From assembly GCF_004337985.1 (NCBI RefSeq), contig NC_043743.1, positions 488,228-552,227 on the forward strand: a stretch of 64,000 nt of DNA. Direction: 5' to 3'. The position numbers and the translations under genes were made by a program. This document shows positions 31,974 through 42,209 of this stretch, one piece after another. The DNA comes from Pyricularia pennisetigena (lineage: Eukaryota > Ascomycota > Sordariomycetes > Magnaporthales > Pyriculariaceae). The notes under the pieces were generated by a model. That model ran no database searches. It worked only from the letters and a program-made list of their open reading frames with translations, and was not told where the DNA came from. Within the stretch, counting starts at the first letter, position 1, and every line of letters starts with the position of its first letter.

Positions 31974-32624
31974 TCAAAAAAACTTGACACCCTGCGAATC
32001 CTCCTGCCCAAAGATCTGCGCCTTGCCGCGCTTGACGAGCACCTGCAGGGCCCTGTGCAGCATGTCCCTGTCGATGCCGTGGATGTCGGTGCCGAGGGTG
32101 CCGTCGCCCTCGACGAGCTCGTAGAGCGTCAGCACGGAGCCCTTTTGCGCCGTCTCGTCGACCCAGCCCTCGATGAGCTGCGCCCACTCCTCGGGCGAGC
32201 GCCAAAAGATCCACGCCACGTCCCCGCCCGCCGCGGCGGCCGCGGCCGTCGAGCCGCCCCCGCCGGAGCTGCAGTACTCGGCCCGGCCCTCCTTGCACAT
32301 AAAGTCGATCACCTCGCGCACGTCGGCCGGGGACAGTCGCCGGTTCAGGGCTTTGTTGTGGAAGAGGTCGTCCGTCGCCGGTGACGAGGACGGGGCTTGG
32401 GATTGCTGCGGGTCTGTGCTGGATGATGATGATGCTGCTGCTGATACCGCCGCGGCTGTGGTCAGCGGCAGCTTGAAGATGCGGTGGTGGCGGCAGTATG
32501 CCAGCACCAGGGCGGACCACTTTGTCAGCTGCGCGTGGTGCGTCGTCAGGTTCGTCTGCCGCGTGAAGAAGGGCGGGAAGTGATATTCTCGCGGGAAAGG
32601 GAAGGGTTCTGTGGAGGGGGGCAT
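31974..32624 (-). CDS. VPS25: ESCRT-II subunit Vps25
   Basis: Vps25 is the ESCRT-II arm that contacts ESCRT-III during multivesicular-body sorting on endosomes. Single exon, 216 residues, near the family length of about 180-200 plus inserts. The PPXY-like N-terminus FPREYHFPPFFTRQTNLTTH is diagnostic, followed by winged-helix 1 (QLTKWSALVLAYCRHHRIFK). A Ser/Gln linker leads to LSPADVREVIDFMCKEGRAE and the Trp-rich strand VAWIFWRSPEEWAQLI; winged-helix 2 ends with LHRALQVLVKRGKAQIF and the terminal GQEDSQGVKFF. Two low-complexity inserts (Ser/Ala near 60-80, Gly/Ala near 123-137) are lineage additions. Convergent with the BRCT gene. Confidence 0.95.
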   Translation of the reverse strand: MPPSTEPFPFPREYHFPPFFTRQTNLTTHHAQLTKWSALVLAYCRHHRIFKLPLTTAAAVSAAASSSSSTDPQQSQAPSSSPATDDLFHNKALNRRLSPADVREVIDFMCKEGRAEYCSSGGGGSTAAAAAAGGDVAWIFWRSPEEWAQLIEGWVDETAQKGSVLTLYELVEGDGTLGTDIHGIDRDMLHRALQVLVKRGKAQIFGQEDSQGVKFF

Positions 32625-33223
32625 TGTGGGTGTGTGGTGTGTGGTGTTTGTGGTTTTATTTTTATTATTGTTATTTCTTCTTTTATTTCGGTTATCAGTT
32701 CTTGGGTTAGATGTGTTGAGAGTGATATGGACTTGAGGTGATTATACCCGGCGTATATTCGTATATAACCATCTTCTATGAGTGAGAGCTCAGTGAGTGA
32801 GCGTTGGTTGCGCATAGTGGGGATCCACCGTGGCAGACAGTGTGTTGCGCGGGGTGTATGGCTTGTGCAGGGTAGGTATACTTGGCACAATGGGTAAAGT
32901 TGTAGGCAGCTTGATCTAGACTTGGATCAGGATAAAAGTTCGGTTATTTTGGTATACATTAAGAACAAACTCGCACTATAATACTGCCCATCAGAGTTGT
33001 TCTTGATGTCACAATCTCCCAATCCCAATAATTCTGTGGTCGCAATCGTCCAAACAAAGCCGAGATCCGACAACGCACGCATCAAGGCGGCTTCTCATCT
33101 ATTCTAGTCTATCATCTCATCACAAAATGGCCTTGAATGCTTTTAAAAACGAATGTACAGCAACTATTAATACAATAAAGTACAGCACAAGACTGAAAAA
33201 AAAAGACCCCACCCCTTTTTCAA
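32625..33223. other. Intergenic between VPS25 and DHCR24-like gene
   Basis: About 0.6 kb, both neighbours on the minus strand. It holds the VPS25 promoter and the 3' end of the FAD oxidoreductase. TG/TTA-rich at 32630-32700. No gene seen. Confidence 0.6.
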
Positions 33224-34987
33224 TCATGACCGTTCCGCCTCAGCCGCCTCAATCTTCTTCGCCCCAAGGGTATCTTCCTCCCCCTTCCACTTCCACAGCG
33301 CATTCCGGTGAAGCAGGTAATCCCTGCTCTTGATGCTCTTGTAAATGCCGTAGAAGCCACCGATCGGCCATATGCGCGTGGCGCGCTGCACGAACCCGAG
33401 CTTGGCGCCGTCTTGCTCGGTCGCGACCTTGACCTTGACCTTGTCGTAGACGCTCGGCAGCGCCGCGGCCCGGTACTTGTTGCGCAGCTGGTCGTACCAG
33501 TCCCTGCCGCCGTAGGCACGCCAAAAGTCTGGCTCTGCGTAGTACGTGTGCGCGTACAGCCACTTTTGGCCGCCGAGCTCCTCGAGCTTGGCCTCGAGGT
33601 CGCGGTTGAGCGCCACAAAGGCCGCAGCGTCGGTCGGGCCCTGGCCCCAGAGCCCAATGTTGAGCATCTGCTCGTCGTCGATGGGGTCGGCCTCGGCCTC
33701 GGCCGCCGCGGCGCCATTCTTCTTGGACGGCGGCATCGTGACCGGGTGGAAGGTCGGGCCGGCGCGTCGCTTCAGTGGGCACAACCACAGCGGCCAGATG
33801 CCGAACTTGTCGGCCGTGTAGTCGACGAAGCGCTCGGCCGTCTCAAAAGGCAGGGCCAGGTCCTGGACCACGAAGCGTTGCGACTGGCCCGAGGCGTGCA
33901 GGGCGCGGTACATCATGCGCGTGTGCAGAAAGTCGTCGAGGAACCAGCGCGTCAGGCGCGTAAAGGGCACCATGAAAAAGTACTCAAAGGCGGCGCGCCC
34001 GACCCAGAAACCGCCGCGGTCGTACCGGAAGAGGTACTCTGCCAGCGGGACGTACTCGGTGACGGATGATGGCGAAGGCGATGATAGGGATGAGGATGCC
34101 GGCGTTTGTGCGGCGGCGGGAGCGGGCGGCAGCGCCTTGGTGCGGTCCTGAACGTGCAGGTAGAACCACGGATCCCAAGCTCCGCTGAAGGTCTGGACCT
34201 TTTCGCCGGTTGGCTTTTCGTCCGTCATGGACCCGGTAACGATGACGCCGTGGTCCTTGCTGAAGAGGATGCCGTCGACGTAATCGTTTTCCGGCTTGGC
34301 CATCTCCTCCTTGACGGCACGAATGGCCTCGGCAACGCTGTGGGTTCGGCGGTACGTGGTGCGGACGTACTTTTTCGCCTTCAACAGCCGCAGCTCGAGA
34401 GCGGTGGTGATGCCCAGGGTTCCCACGGAGCCGGCGGCGGCGCGAAACAGATCCGGCTTCTCATCCGGATTCCTGGACGCACGCACAACCTCCCCATCGG
34501 CCAGGACCATCTCGACACTCTCGACAGTGTCGTCAAAGTAGCCGTGCCGAAAACTAGAGCTCTCGCCTCCGGTGCCCGCGAAGCCTCCTCCGCACGTGAT
34601 TCCAGGAAACTCCATGACGATGGGCGGCACCAGGCCGTGGCGGAGCGTGCTCTCAACGAGGCGGTCCATGGGAACGTTGGGCTCGACGAGAGCGCGGCGC
34701 TTGGCGACGTCTACAGACAGGACATTGTTCAGGGCCGAGATGTCGACGTGACGCTTGTGCTGCAGTGGGCGGGTGGTGTTGGTCGAGCCATGGAAGATGC
34801 GGTAGGGCTCCTTGCGCTCAAAGAAGCGCGCCACGGACGAGGCGATCTTGGCCACAGCCTGCCGATGCCGCTCCATGGTTGGGGGCTCTGCTGGTGGTGG
34901 TCGAGCTGACTGTTGATGTGGTTGACTGCTGGAAGGTGGAAAATCTTGTGCTGTTGGTGCAGCGCTCGAGTCGCCATTTGTCGCCAT
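33224..34987 (-). CDS. FAD-linked oxidoreductase, DHCR24/DIMINUTO-like
   Basis: Single-exon gene of 587 residues in the PCMH-type FAD family closest in pattern to delta-24-sterol reductase (DHCR24/DIMINUTO). The FAD-binding part spans about residues 50-230: PYRIFHGSTNTTRP, NVLSVDVAKRRALVEPNVPM, the core PGITCGGGFAGTGGESSSFR, and PDLFRAAAGSVGTLGITT. The C-terminal half contains FLFRYDRGGFWVGRAAFEYF, QRFVVQDLALPFETAERFVD, ADKFGIWPLWLCPLKR and FWRAYGGRDWYDQLRNKYRA, the family order. No N-terminal signal or clear membrane span was seen, unlike animal DHCR24. Fungi make ergosterol, whose C-24 chemistry uses other enzymes, so the substrate is uncertain and it should not be assumed to be a sterol reductase. 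Downstream of a minus-strand hydrolase gene, separated by 0.9 kb. Confidence 0.85.
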   Translation of the reverse strand: MATNGDSSAAPTAQDFPPSSSQPHQQSARPPPAEPPTMERHRQAVAKIASSVARFFERKEPYRIFHGSTNTTRPLQHKRHVDISALNNVLSVDVAKRRALVEPNVPMDRLVESTLRHGLVPPIVMEFPGITCGGGFAGTGGESSSFRHGYFDDTVESVEMVLADGEVVRASRNPDEKPDLFRAAAGSVGTLGITTALELRLLKAKKYVRTTYRRTHSVAEAIRAVKEEMAKPENDYVDGILFSKDHGVIVTGSMTDEKPTGEKVQTFSGAWDPWFYLHVQDRTKALPPAPAAAQTPASSSLSSPSPSSVTEYVPLAEYLFRYDRGGFWVGRAAFEYFFMVPFTRLTRWFLDDFLHTRMMYRALHASGQSQRFVVQDLALPFETAERFVDYTADKFGIWPLWLCPLKRRAGPTFHPVTMPPSKKNGAAAAEAEADPIDDEQMLNIGLWGQGPTDAAAFVALNRDLEAKLEELGGQKWLYAHTYYAEPDFWRAYGGRDWYDQLRNKYRAAALPSVYDKVKVKVATEQDGAKLGFVQRATRIWPIGGFYGIYKSIKSRDYLLHRNALWKWKGEEDTLGAKKIEAAEAERS

Positions 34988-35851
34988 GTTTTGGGGGGTT
35001 TAGCGGGCCGCAATTTTTCAACGATGGGCGGCTTTTCGGGTGGAGACGGGTCCCTGAATCACACTCAAAAGACCCCTGTAGCCAAGTTGAAGAAGCAGTG
35101 AGTGAATAGATGTTGTGTAAACGATAATCAAGTCGCTCACTTTGTAAAATAAAACGTGAAATAGGAAATGGTAGCATAATGAAGCTGTAAGTCCCCGACC
35201 CTTCCGAGAGTGTGGGATTAGATTCTTGATCCTCATGCTGCTTGGTTCTATGTGGTTGGTTGACTTGGAAGCAAATGCTGCAGCTGCAGCCAAGAATGTT
35301 TCATCACTCATTGTTCATTGCTCAGCGGCGGAACGGAGTGCGTGATGAGAAAAACGAATCTAAACACTGCGATCGTGATGTTTTCTGAGCTCCAGGTTCA
35401 AAAAGGGAGGATTTTTAGCCCCCGATGAACCTAATCGGCCAAACTTACTGGACGACAGATTTACCCTTGATCCAAGTGTATGCGTGGAACTGAAGCTATT
35501 CGGGAATAGTGGGTCCCCCTTGCTTTGATCCCGATTTTCTTCACCATGGCTTTCGGGATTGCTGTCAGGGGTCAGGGTAGGTAAGCTTGGGAAGGTATTC
35601 TACCCCACGGTTCGTAGTTGTAGCCATCTCAATCTTTAATCCCCGTGACAGGAAGTAACCCGTGAGTTACTCTCTTATTCTAATGCTAACACCAAAACAA
35701 CCTCCCCTTGTACATGACAAAATTACGATATTATGCAAAAGAAAAAAAAAAAAAAAAACAAGCAGGGCTTGAAAGCACCAGACGTTACCAAAATATACTC
35801 GCCCAAAACAGACCGGACAACATCAGACATAAAACATGTGTCCACCCAACC
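34988..35851. other. Intergenic upstream of DHCR24-like gene
   Basis: About 0.86 kb; promoter of the DHCR24-like gene plus the 3' flank of the next hydrolase. An 18-nt A-run near 35741-35758. No coding evidence. Confidence 0.55.
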
Positions 35852-37483
35852 TCAAAGCTTCGGCGTGGCCAACGTCCCAGATTCATCCCCTTTGCGCGCC
35901 GGTAGGAGCTGCTGACACCGTCTGACCAACCTCTCCTTGACCTCTTCCTCGGACCACTTCCTCAACTCCCCCTTGGGAATCGGCACCTCCTCGAGCGTCT
36001 TGGCCTTGACCGTGACAAAACTCGACTGGACCGTGGTCCCTTTGCCCTCCGCACCGCTCTCCCCCTCTGCACCGTCCACCACCCGCCCGATGAACCCGGC
36101 CCAGGCGTCAAAGCACCTCCTCGACGCCTCGAGGTGTTTGAAGACGAGCGCGAAGCAGTGCGGCATGGCCTCGTACTCCTCAAACACGACCGGCACCCCC
36201 GCCTGTTCCAGCCGCGCCGCCAGCAGCCTGTCCTCGTCAGCGAGCAGCTCCCAGCCCGTGCAGACGTAGATGGGTGGGGAGCCTGCCCACCGCGACGCCG
36301 CCAGCGGAGACGCGAGCGGGTGCAGGATCATGGCGTCGTCTACGTATATGCTGCGTCGCGGCGGCGTCGTGGGCCACGCCGCGCACGGGGGCCGCCGGTC
36401 GTCCAGGCCGTCGTCCGACGGGAGGTAGTCCCACTTGCTGTTCTTCTTCCACGAGGGGGAGGACAGCGTCATGTCCATCCATGGAGAGTTGACGGCACAC
36501 CCGGCGGGGATCGGCACGGGGACAGCCGTGCCGTGCCAGGTTATTTCGCGGTTCTGTCGGTTTAGTTCGAGGATTGTTTGGAGAAGTGCGAGGCAGAGAT
36601 TACCGCCGGCGCTGTGTTGTGTGTGGAGGTTCTTTGTTTAGCACAAGTGTTTCTCTCTTTGTAAAACCACGGGTGGGGAAAAGTAAGGGAAAAGGGGCTC
36701 TCACCTGTCTCCCGCAAATACGATATGGTCGGGCTTCACGGCCTCATGGAAAGCCCCCGGAGGCGGGTGCAGCAGAGTGAGGTATGACACCAGGGCGTCC
36801 AGGACCGCGGCCGGGAACGGGTTCTGCGGCGCCAGCCTGTACCGCACCGAATAGCACCGCCCGCCCGTGAGCTTGGCCAGCTTCCTAGTCACGTGTCGGT
36901 GCGTCGCCGGGTCCATGAGGTAGTGTGCACCGCCGTGGAAGTACAAGACGGTCGCCGGGGACGTGCACTCCTTCATCATCTCGTCGTATCTCTGGCGCTC
37001 CGATAACTGCGGTGGCAGCTTCGAGTCGGACGTCGCCGACGCCCGGTAACCCGTCCACTCGGCTTCGACGGCCACTAGATCCGGGATTCTGCATGCAGGC
37101 TTATCTGCGCCCTGCTGTCCTTCTCCCCCGGTGCCGGCCACCGCCGTCGCAGACAGACACTCGTCCATGAGGCCCTCGACGGCGGCGAGCAGCGCGTCTC
37201 GCACGTCGACCTCTGGCGGCGCCGGGACCGTGTACCGCGCAACCCAGATGCGGCCCTTGACGCCCGGGTCCTTGTTGAGCAGCTTCTGGGTGGACGAGAC
37301 GCTCCTAGGCTTGGGGTCCTGGACGAAGGAGCGAATGACGGCGACGCTGAGCTCGGTTCGCAAGTCGAGATACTTGGACTGCTGGGACAGGTGCAGCATG
37401 TGCAGGATTGCAATTCGCACCACGAGCGGCAGGCGAGACACAGCGCTGAGGAACATGTCGATTCGAGTGGATATTCTTCCCAT
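35852..37483 (-). CDS. HSL-type alpha/beta hydrolase (esterase/lipase)
   Basis: Hydrolase of the hormone-sensitive-lipase-like alpha/beta fold-3 class. Two exons: 37483-36705 and 36611-35852; 512 residues. The intron splits the nucleophile elbow: exon 1 ends HIVFAGD plus two bases and exon 2 completes SAGGNLCLALL, giving GDSAGGN. The oxyanion motif HGGA lies upstream in VLYFHGGAHYLMDP. Candidate acid and histidine lie in the C-terminal half (GWELLADEDRLLAARLEQAG, EAMPHCFALVF). A helical N-terminal cap runs from MGRISTRIDMFLSAVSRLPL. An in-frame GTG further upstream at 37519 is ignored in favour of ATG 37483. The final residues TPKL form a PTS1-like PKL, so a peroxisomal location is possible. 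Substrate unknown. Confidence 0.85.
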
Positions 37484-40069
37484 TCGCAGGCGAGGTTTTG
37501 TATGAGCTAACGGGCTCACACGACCGGGGGAACTTTTGGGAGGATTTGCTGAGGGGTGTGGGTGATATTAAAAAGAAGGAGAAGAAAAAGAACAAATGAT
37601 CCGACGGTTAATCCCAAAATCCCAACGAGTTCCAAACAGTTACAAACGGCTCTGGGTTACCACGATACGAAGAGCCAATGTATCAAATCCCCTTTTCTCC
37701 ACGCCTCTCAGCAGCAGTTCGGATCTTGGTGAAATTATTGGCTGAAACGCAATATGTTTGTCGACCAGGGACGCTGAAGAATTCAAGAAAATTGGACATG
37801 CACAGGGTCCTGAACAGGAACCACAGAGAGGAGGGTTCCGCTCGAAGCTTGATCCTAGATGCTTCCCAGGTTGTGGTGCAGTACTATCAAACCTGGGGTT
37901 AAGTCGAGGAGCTACTTTCCGCTTTGGTAGTTAGTTCACAAGACGCACTGTAATAACACACCCAGTTGTGAAACAAAGTGGCTTGTCATGGGGAGAAGAG
38001 CCACCAAGGAGTTTCTCAAAATTCAGGGGTATAGGTAGGTAGAGGTTACTGACCTAAGGGAGGGCAACTTTTGATGAGTGGGTTCAACAGAGAGACACAC
38101 AGACAGATTGGACCATCACCAAACAGATAGATGCGATTCTCTACCGCTTGTTGATCGTCTGATATGGTTCAACACCAGCAGGAATAAATAACGCAAGTCC
38201 TGTGCCCGGTGCCTCACTAAAACACTTCTTTTTTTTCAATCAAGAAGGTATTCAAAGTGGTCAAAGTAACCCTGCCAATATCAGAGTACGCTTTGCACAA
38301 AAGGAAAAAAGAATAGTATAACAACTAAGTATTGAAACTAAATATATCATCTCACCCTCCATTTCGAGTTGTTTCTGCCGAATCGGCAACATAAAAAAAG
38401 AAAAAAAAAAACAATACCAACAATCGCACAAAAAAGAAAAAAAAGCCTCGGGCCGTTGAATGACTCCGTCCGAACCACCGTAAGGTAATCCAAGCCGTCA
38501 TCGATCCGACAGGCAGCTACACTGTTTCTGGGTCATGTATTTAGCAAGTCTTGCCTACCTAGGAAAGGTACGAATACAGAAAGTCGACGGTTTGCCACGT
38601 GGTTGGGTGGGTACTTCTGCTAGGCTACCAGTGGTAGGTGTTTCCCGTTGGTCTTGGCTTTCCTTCGTTCTTCTTTTTTTTTTCTTTTTCATCTGTGTTC
38701 ACCGAGCCAGTAAATCAAAGAATGCCATTTGAAAGAGGGATAAAAAAAAAATAGCCCCATATACCCCTGCAGCTAGTCTGGAACAAGGCTGCTTTCGCAA
38801 GCTACACCGCATCGCAGTTTTACAACATCCCCAGAGGCAAAACACCAACCACCAGATGGCAGGTCCATGCAACTGTAGTGTTACTCTTTAACCCCATACA
38901 TTGCTTCACGCAAGGGTTTGGATCCAGGGGTGTCAGGTTGTTCTAGGTAGGAGAAAGGGAGTTGAGGAAAAAAAAAAGAGACGAACAAAAGATTCAGAAA
39001 AGGAGGGCTGAAAAGAAAAAGAAAAAGAAAAAAGAAAATAAAAAGCAAAACCATTTGATAGGGGAAAAAAAAAGCCCCCCTGTGACATTGTTAATGGAGA
39101 CGAAATCCCCCTAAAGTTCCCCCACCAACCCCTACCAGAGATCTAATATCGCGACAAACGACAAAAAGGGAAAGGCTTGCGCATATCAACTTTTTCTCAA
39201 ATTCATCCTCTATCCCTCTTGGGGTGAAGCTACTCGTATACTACTGGTCTTTCGTAAGGGCCCTAAGGGGAATGGAGATTAATTATCTTGGGGTGGATGC
39301 CCACTTTCCTTTGCCACCGAAACCTTTCGCCAGCACATTCATTACACAAAAAGATCACCCCCCCCCCCCCNNCCCCGGTGCAAATCGTACCTCGGCTCCG
39401 AATCAATTACGCAAATAAGGCATTTTCCCCACGACGGGGCGGGGAGAAATCTTTTATGGTTCCGGGAACAAAAAACCCCCCACTTGTTTAGCCCCAGAAA
39501 ATTCGGTTCCTCCGTGCGTTGTTTTTTTGGCTTTTGCTAGGGTTTTTGATGCCTAGGCTGAATGCTTGTCATGTCGCATGAAACGAAATATGCAAGTTCT
39601 AAATGCAAGCATTGTTTTGGTACAGAGTAGTTATTAAGCTTGGGTTTAAAAAAAAAAAAAAAAAACGAGGGGGAGAAAGCATAATATACGGTCAGTGAAA
39701 GGTTACGTATAGGTATTATCAAGCGTTAAAAAAATGTCGTGCATACGGTCTCATTGGTTATTTGCCTTCCACATTTGAGACATGGCAGTCAACCCCCCGC
39801 AACACCGTCAACACTGTGTTGATTCTGAATTAGAGATTGGATAGTGGTGCCGAATTATGTCGAATGGGCATGACCGTTCTACAATCCCCACCTTGCAGTC
39901 CATCCCGCTGCCAATGCGTGGTATGGTGATCATATTATTTATACACTGGCAAGTAAATAACACACGCCGAGCTTGAATTAACACAATGCATCCCAGTCCA
40001 TTCCACCAATCACTGCACTAAAGAGCCTCTAAAACTCCTCCTCATCAACTACGTGCCTGACAAGTATCC
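37484..40069. other. 2.6 kb gene-free interval with low-complexity tracts
   Basis: Between the hydrolase promoter and the PEX14 3' end. It contains many A and T homopolymers (38398-38411, 38674-38684, 39653-39665), an AAG/AAAAG-rich tract at 39005-39050 and C-runs at 39105-39380. Only short frames occur. It may carry UTRs or a noncoding transcript; I see nothing that supports a protein gene. Confidence 0.55.
39371..39372. other. Assembly ambiguity (NN) in a C-run
   Basis: Two N bases sit within a run of about 19 positions of C (39358-39376). The flanking few hundred bases have unusually many doubled or extended homopolymers, suggesting low-quality sequence at this joint. Confidence 0.95.
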
Positions 40070-41457
40070 CTAGCTTGATGCAGCCGGGGTTGCCGCTGAG
40101 GCTTGTCCGTTCTGTGTACCATTGGTTCCGTTATCGGCAGGAGTCGACTTGGCCGACATGGCCAGCTGCCAGCTCGGGATGGATGCCGGCATGCCGCTGG
40201 TGCCTGCCCCACCGATACCGAAAGACGGGCGTCCACTGCTGGTGGCTGGGGTTTGGGGCTTAGGGGCCTCGGCTGCCGCGGTTCCGTTCGCGCCGGTGCT
40301 GGGAGTAGAGGCGTTTTCCGTAGCCGCCGGAGACGGGGGAGCTGGGCTAACCGAGGGTCGTAGGTAGTTGTATGGAGCAGGTGATGGTGTGGCAGGTCCG
40401 TTCATCCTCTGCCCTATGAGGGTCTTGAGGCTGTTCAGCTCCGTGATCACCTCCCTCAGCCGCTCGCTGGCGACGTCCTTCTGCGCCTCCAATGCCTTGG
40501 GCAGGGCGTCCTTGAAGTTTTGCACGTCGTCCCGCAGCCGCTGGGCATCATCCTCGCGCCTCCTGTTGGCCGACTTGAGTTCCGCCATGGTGGTCTCGAG
40601 CTCCAGGATCGCCGTGTCGAGCCGTTCAGTCCGTTGCTGCTCGGCCGCCTTGAGGGCCTCTGTGTCCTTGGCGAGCTGCTCGACCAGCGCGAATTGCCTG
40701 TCGAACTGCTCCTCGATCAACTGCTTGTCCGTTTCGAGTCTTTCGGGGGTAGGCGGTGCCACAAGGGGGTAGATGTAACGCTGGTGCTTCCAGTTAGCGA
40801 CGCTTGCCCTCATTACCGCAGATTCCAGTCGACCATAGAGGTGACAAAAAGTAAATGTACCTTGGTCAATTCCAAAACACCATAACCAACACCTCCCACG
40901 ACGGTCGCCATGATGAACCAATCCCTCCAGTCCCTTTTAGGGACTTCTGGCGGTGGTCTTTGCCATCCGTACGGAGGGTATTGGGGCTGGTAGTATCCAG
41001 GTGCGGGAACCATTGCCGCTTGGGGTTGGGCCGGCGGTGCCGAGTATGCGGCCGGTGGCGCGGCGGCTACCTGAGCGGAATGCGCGCCGCTGCGGGCGAG
41101 GGCGGCGTCTACCTCCTCGGCGGTAAGGTTCTTTGCTTGCAAGAAGGCGACCTTGCTGTCGATGGACGAAGCGGCGACACTAGGGTCTTGGAGAACTGTT
41201 GACGGGAGCGAGGCTGTCAGTTTCACCCATGATCGTTTTCGGCCGACGACGAAGATGATTGTCAAAACCTGGAGACGCGGATTCATCATGACCTACATTG
41301 TGCCTAGAAGAATGGGAGCAGTTAGTAAAACAGTTCGGGCTGTAAGAGAACGCCGTTGACAGGGCATCGTCATGGGGCCAAAAAAAGCGATCGCGGTTTT
41401 GTTAGAATGGCACGCAATACTCACAGCCGAAGCCACAATATCCTCTCTGATAGCCAT
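40070..41457 (-). CDS. PEX14: Peroxisomal docking protein Pex14
   Basis: Peroxin of the docking/translocation complex that receives Pex5-cargo at the peroxisome membrane. Four exons: 41457-41425, a 7-nt microexon 41303-41297, 41195-40861 and 40780-40070; 361 residues. Splicing yields MAIREDIVASAAQFLQDPSV, the conserved N-terminal Pex5/Pex19-binding helix, followed by KVAFLQAKNLTAEEVDAALA. A Pro/Ala/Tyr-rich linker leads to one membrane span at about residues 105-122 (WFIMATVVGGVGYGVLEL). After RYIYPLVAPPTPERL comes a long coiled coil (about 130-245) and a Ser/Ala/Thr/Gly-rich tail ending AATPAASS. Without the microexon the conserved helix cannot be joined in frame. It is divergent from NDC80, with 752 bp between starts. 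Confidence 0.94.
41297..41303 (-). other. 7-nt microexon of PEX14
   Basis: GCACAAT lies between an acceptor (TTCTAG) and a donor (GTAGGT). It supplies Ala, Gln and the first base of Phe, exactly completing the conserved SAAQFLQDPSV. Flanking introns are 121 bp and 101 bp. Confidence 0.85.
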
Positions 41458-42209
41458 GACAGTGGCAGACTTATCTGAATAGATTCTCAATCACTGCATT
41501 CTATGCCGCCGAAATGGATAAAAGATCTTTCTGGATTGCGTATCCCAAGTTTGAGTTTTATGTTGGAGGTCAAGGGCTACAAGACAAAATCCTACAGGGA
41601 CTCGTCAGTTCAATTAAGCATGCGCGCGCCACGTCAAATCGGCAGTCGAATGGGGAAACCGGGCGGGCCGAGGTCGCCCCAAAAAAATTGGAGGCAGGAG
41701 GAGCCGTCGCATTCGGTCGACAACCGACGCATTGCACGTGATGATATTTATTGTACAGGCTTATTAACCGTTTGGTCAATTCCGCACGGATCTCAGATCA
41801 TCCCACACAACGCGTGGCGGGGCCAAATTGAAGAAAAGAAGGCGCGTTTTCAGGGTCAGCCAATCACAGACTTTTCGCATTGCATTTGTTTACTTTTGGT
41901 CCTGGCAACGAACGCCCCAAAACAGTCACAGTTGCTTCTCGTGCTTTTAGAGGCTTAGTAGCTCTACAACAACACAACCACACACCACGCGACCCAGCCA
42001 TCAATTTATCAGACTAAACCTTGCGAATATTTGCATCCTTACGTCAACAACTGGCTATTCGCAAATAATAATCACCATCGTTGGATAGCTAGACAAGCAA
42101 TTATATCATTGCATGGTACCAAGCAACAAAAAGGCCTTTGCTGCCCGATCGATTAAATCGCCCAACGGTCAGGCTGCCCATTCAAATACTCTCTGGGTAG
42201 CGGCGCATC
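41458..42209. other. Divergent promoter region of PEX14 and NDC80
   Basis: About 0.75 kb between starts, with no TATA box obvious and no additional gene supported. Short frames at 41503-41958 lack conserved features. Confidence 0.5.
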
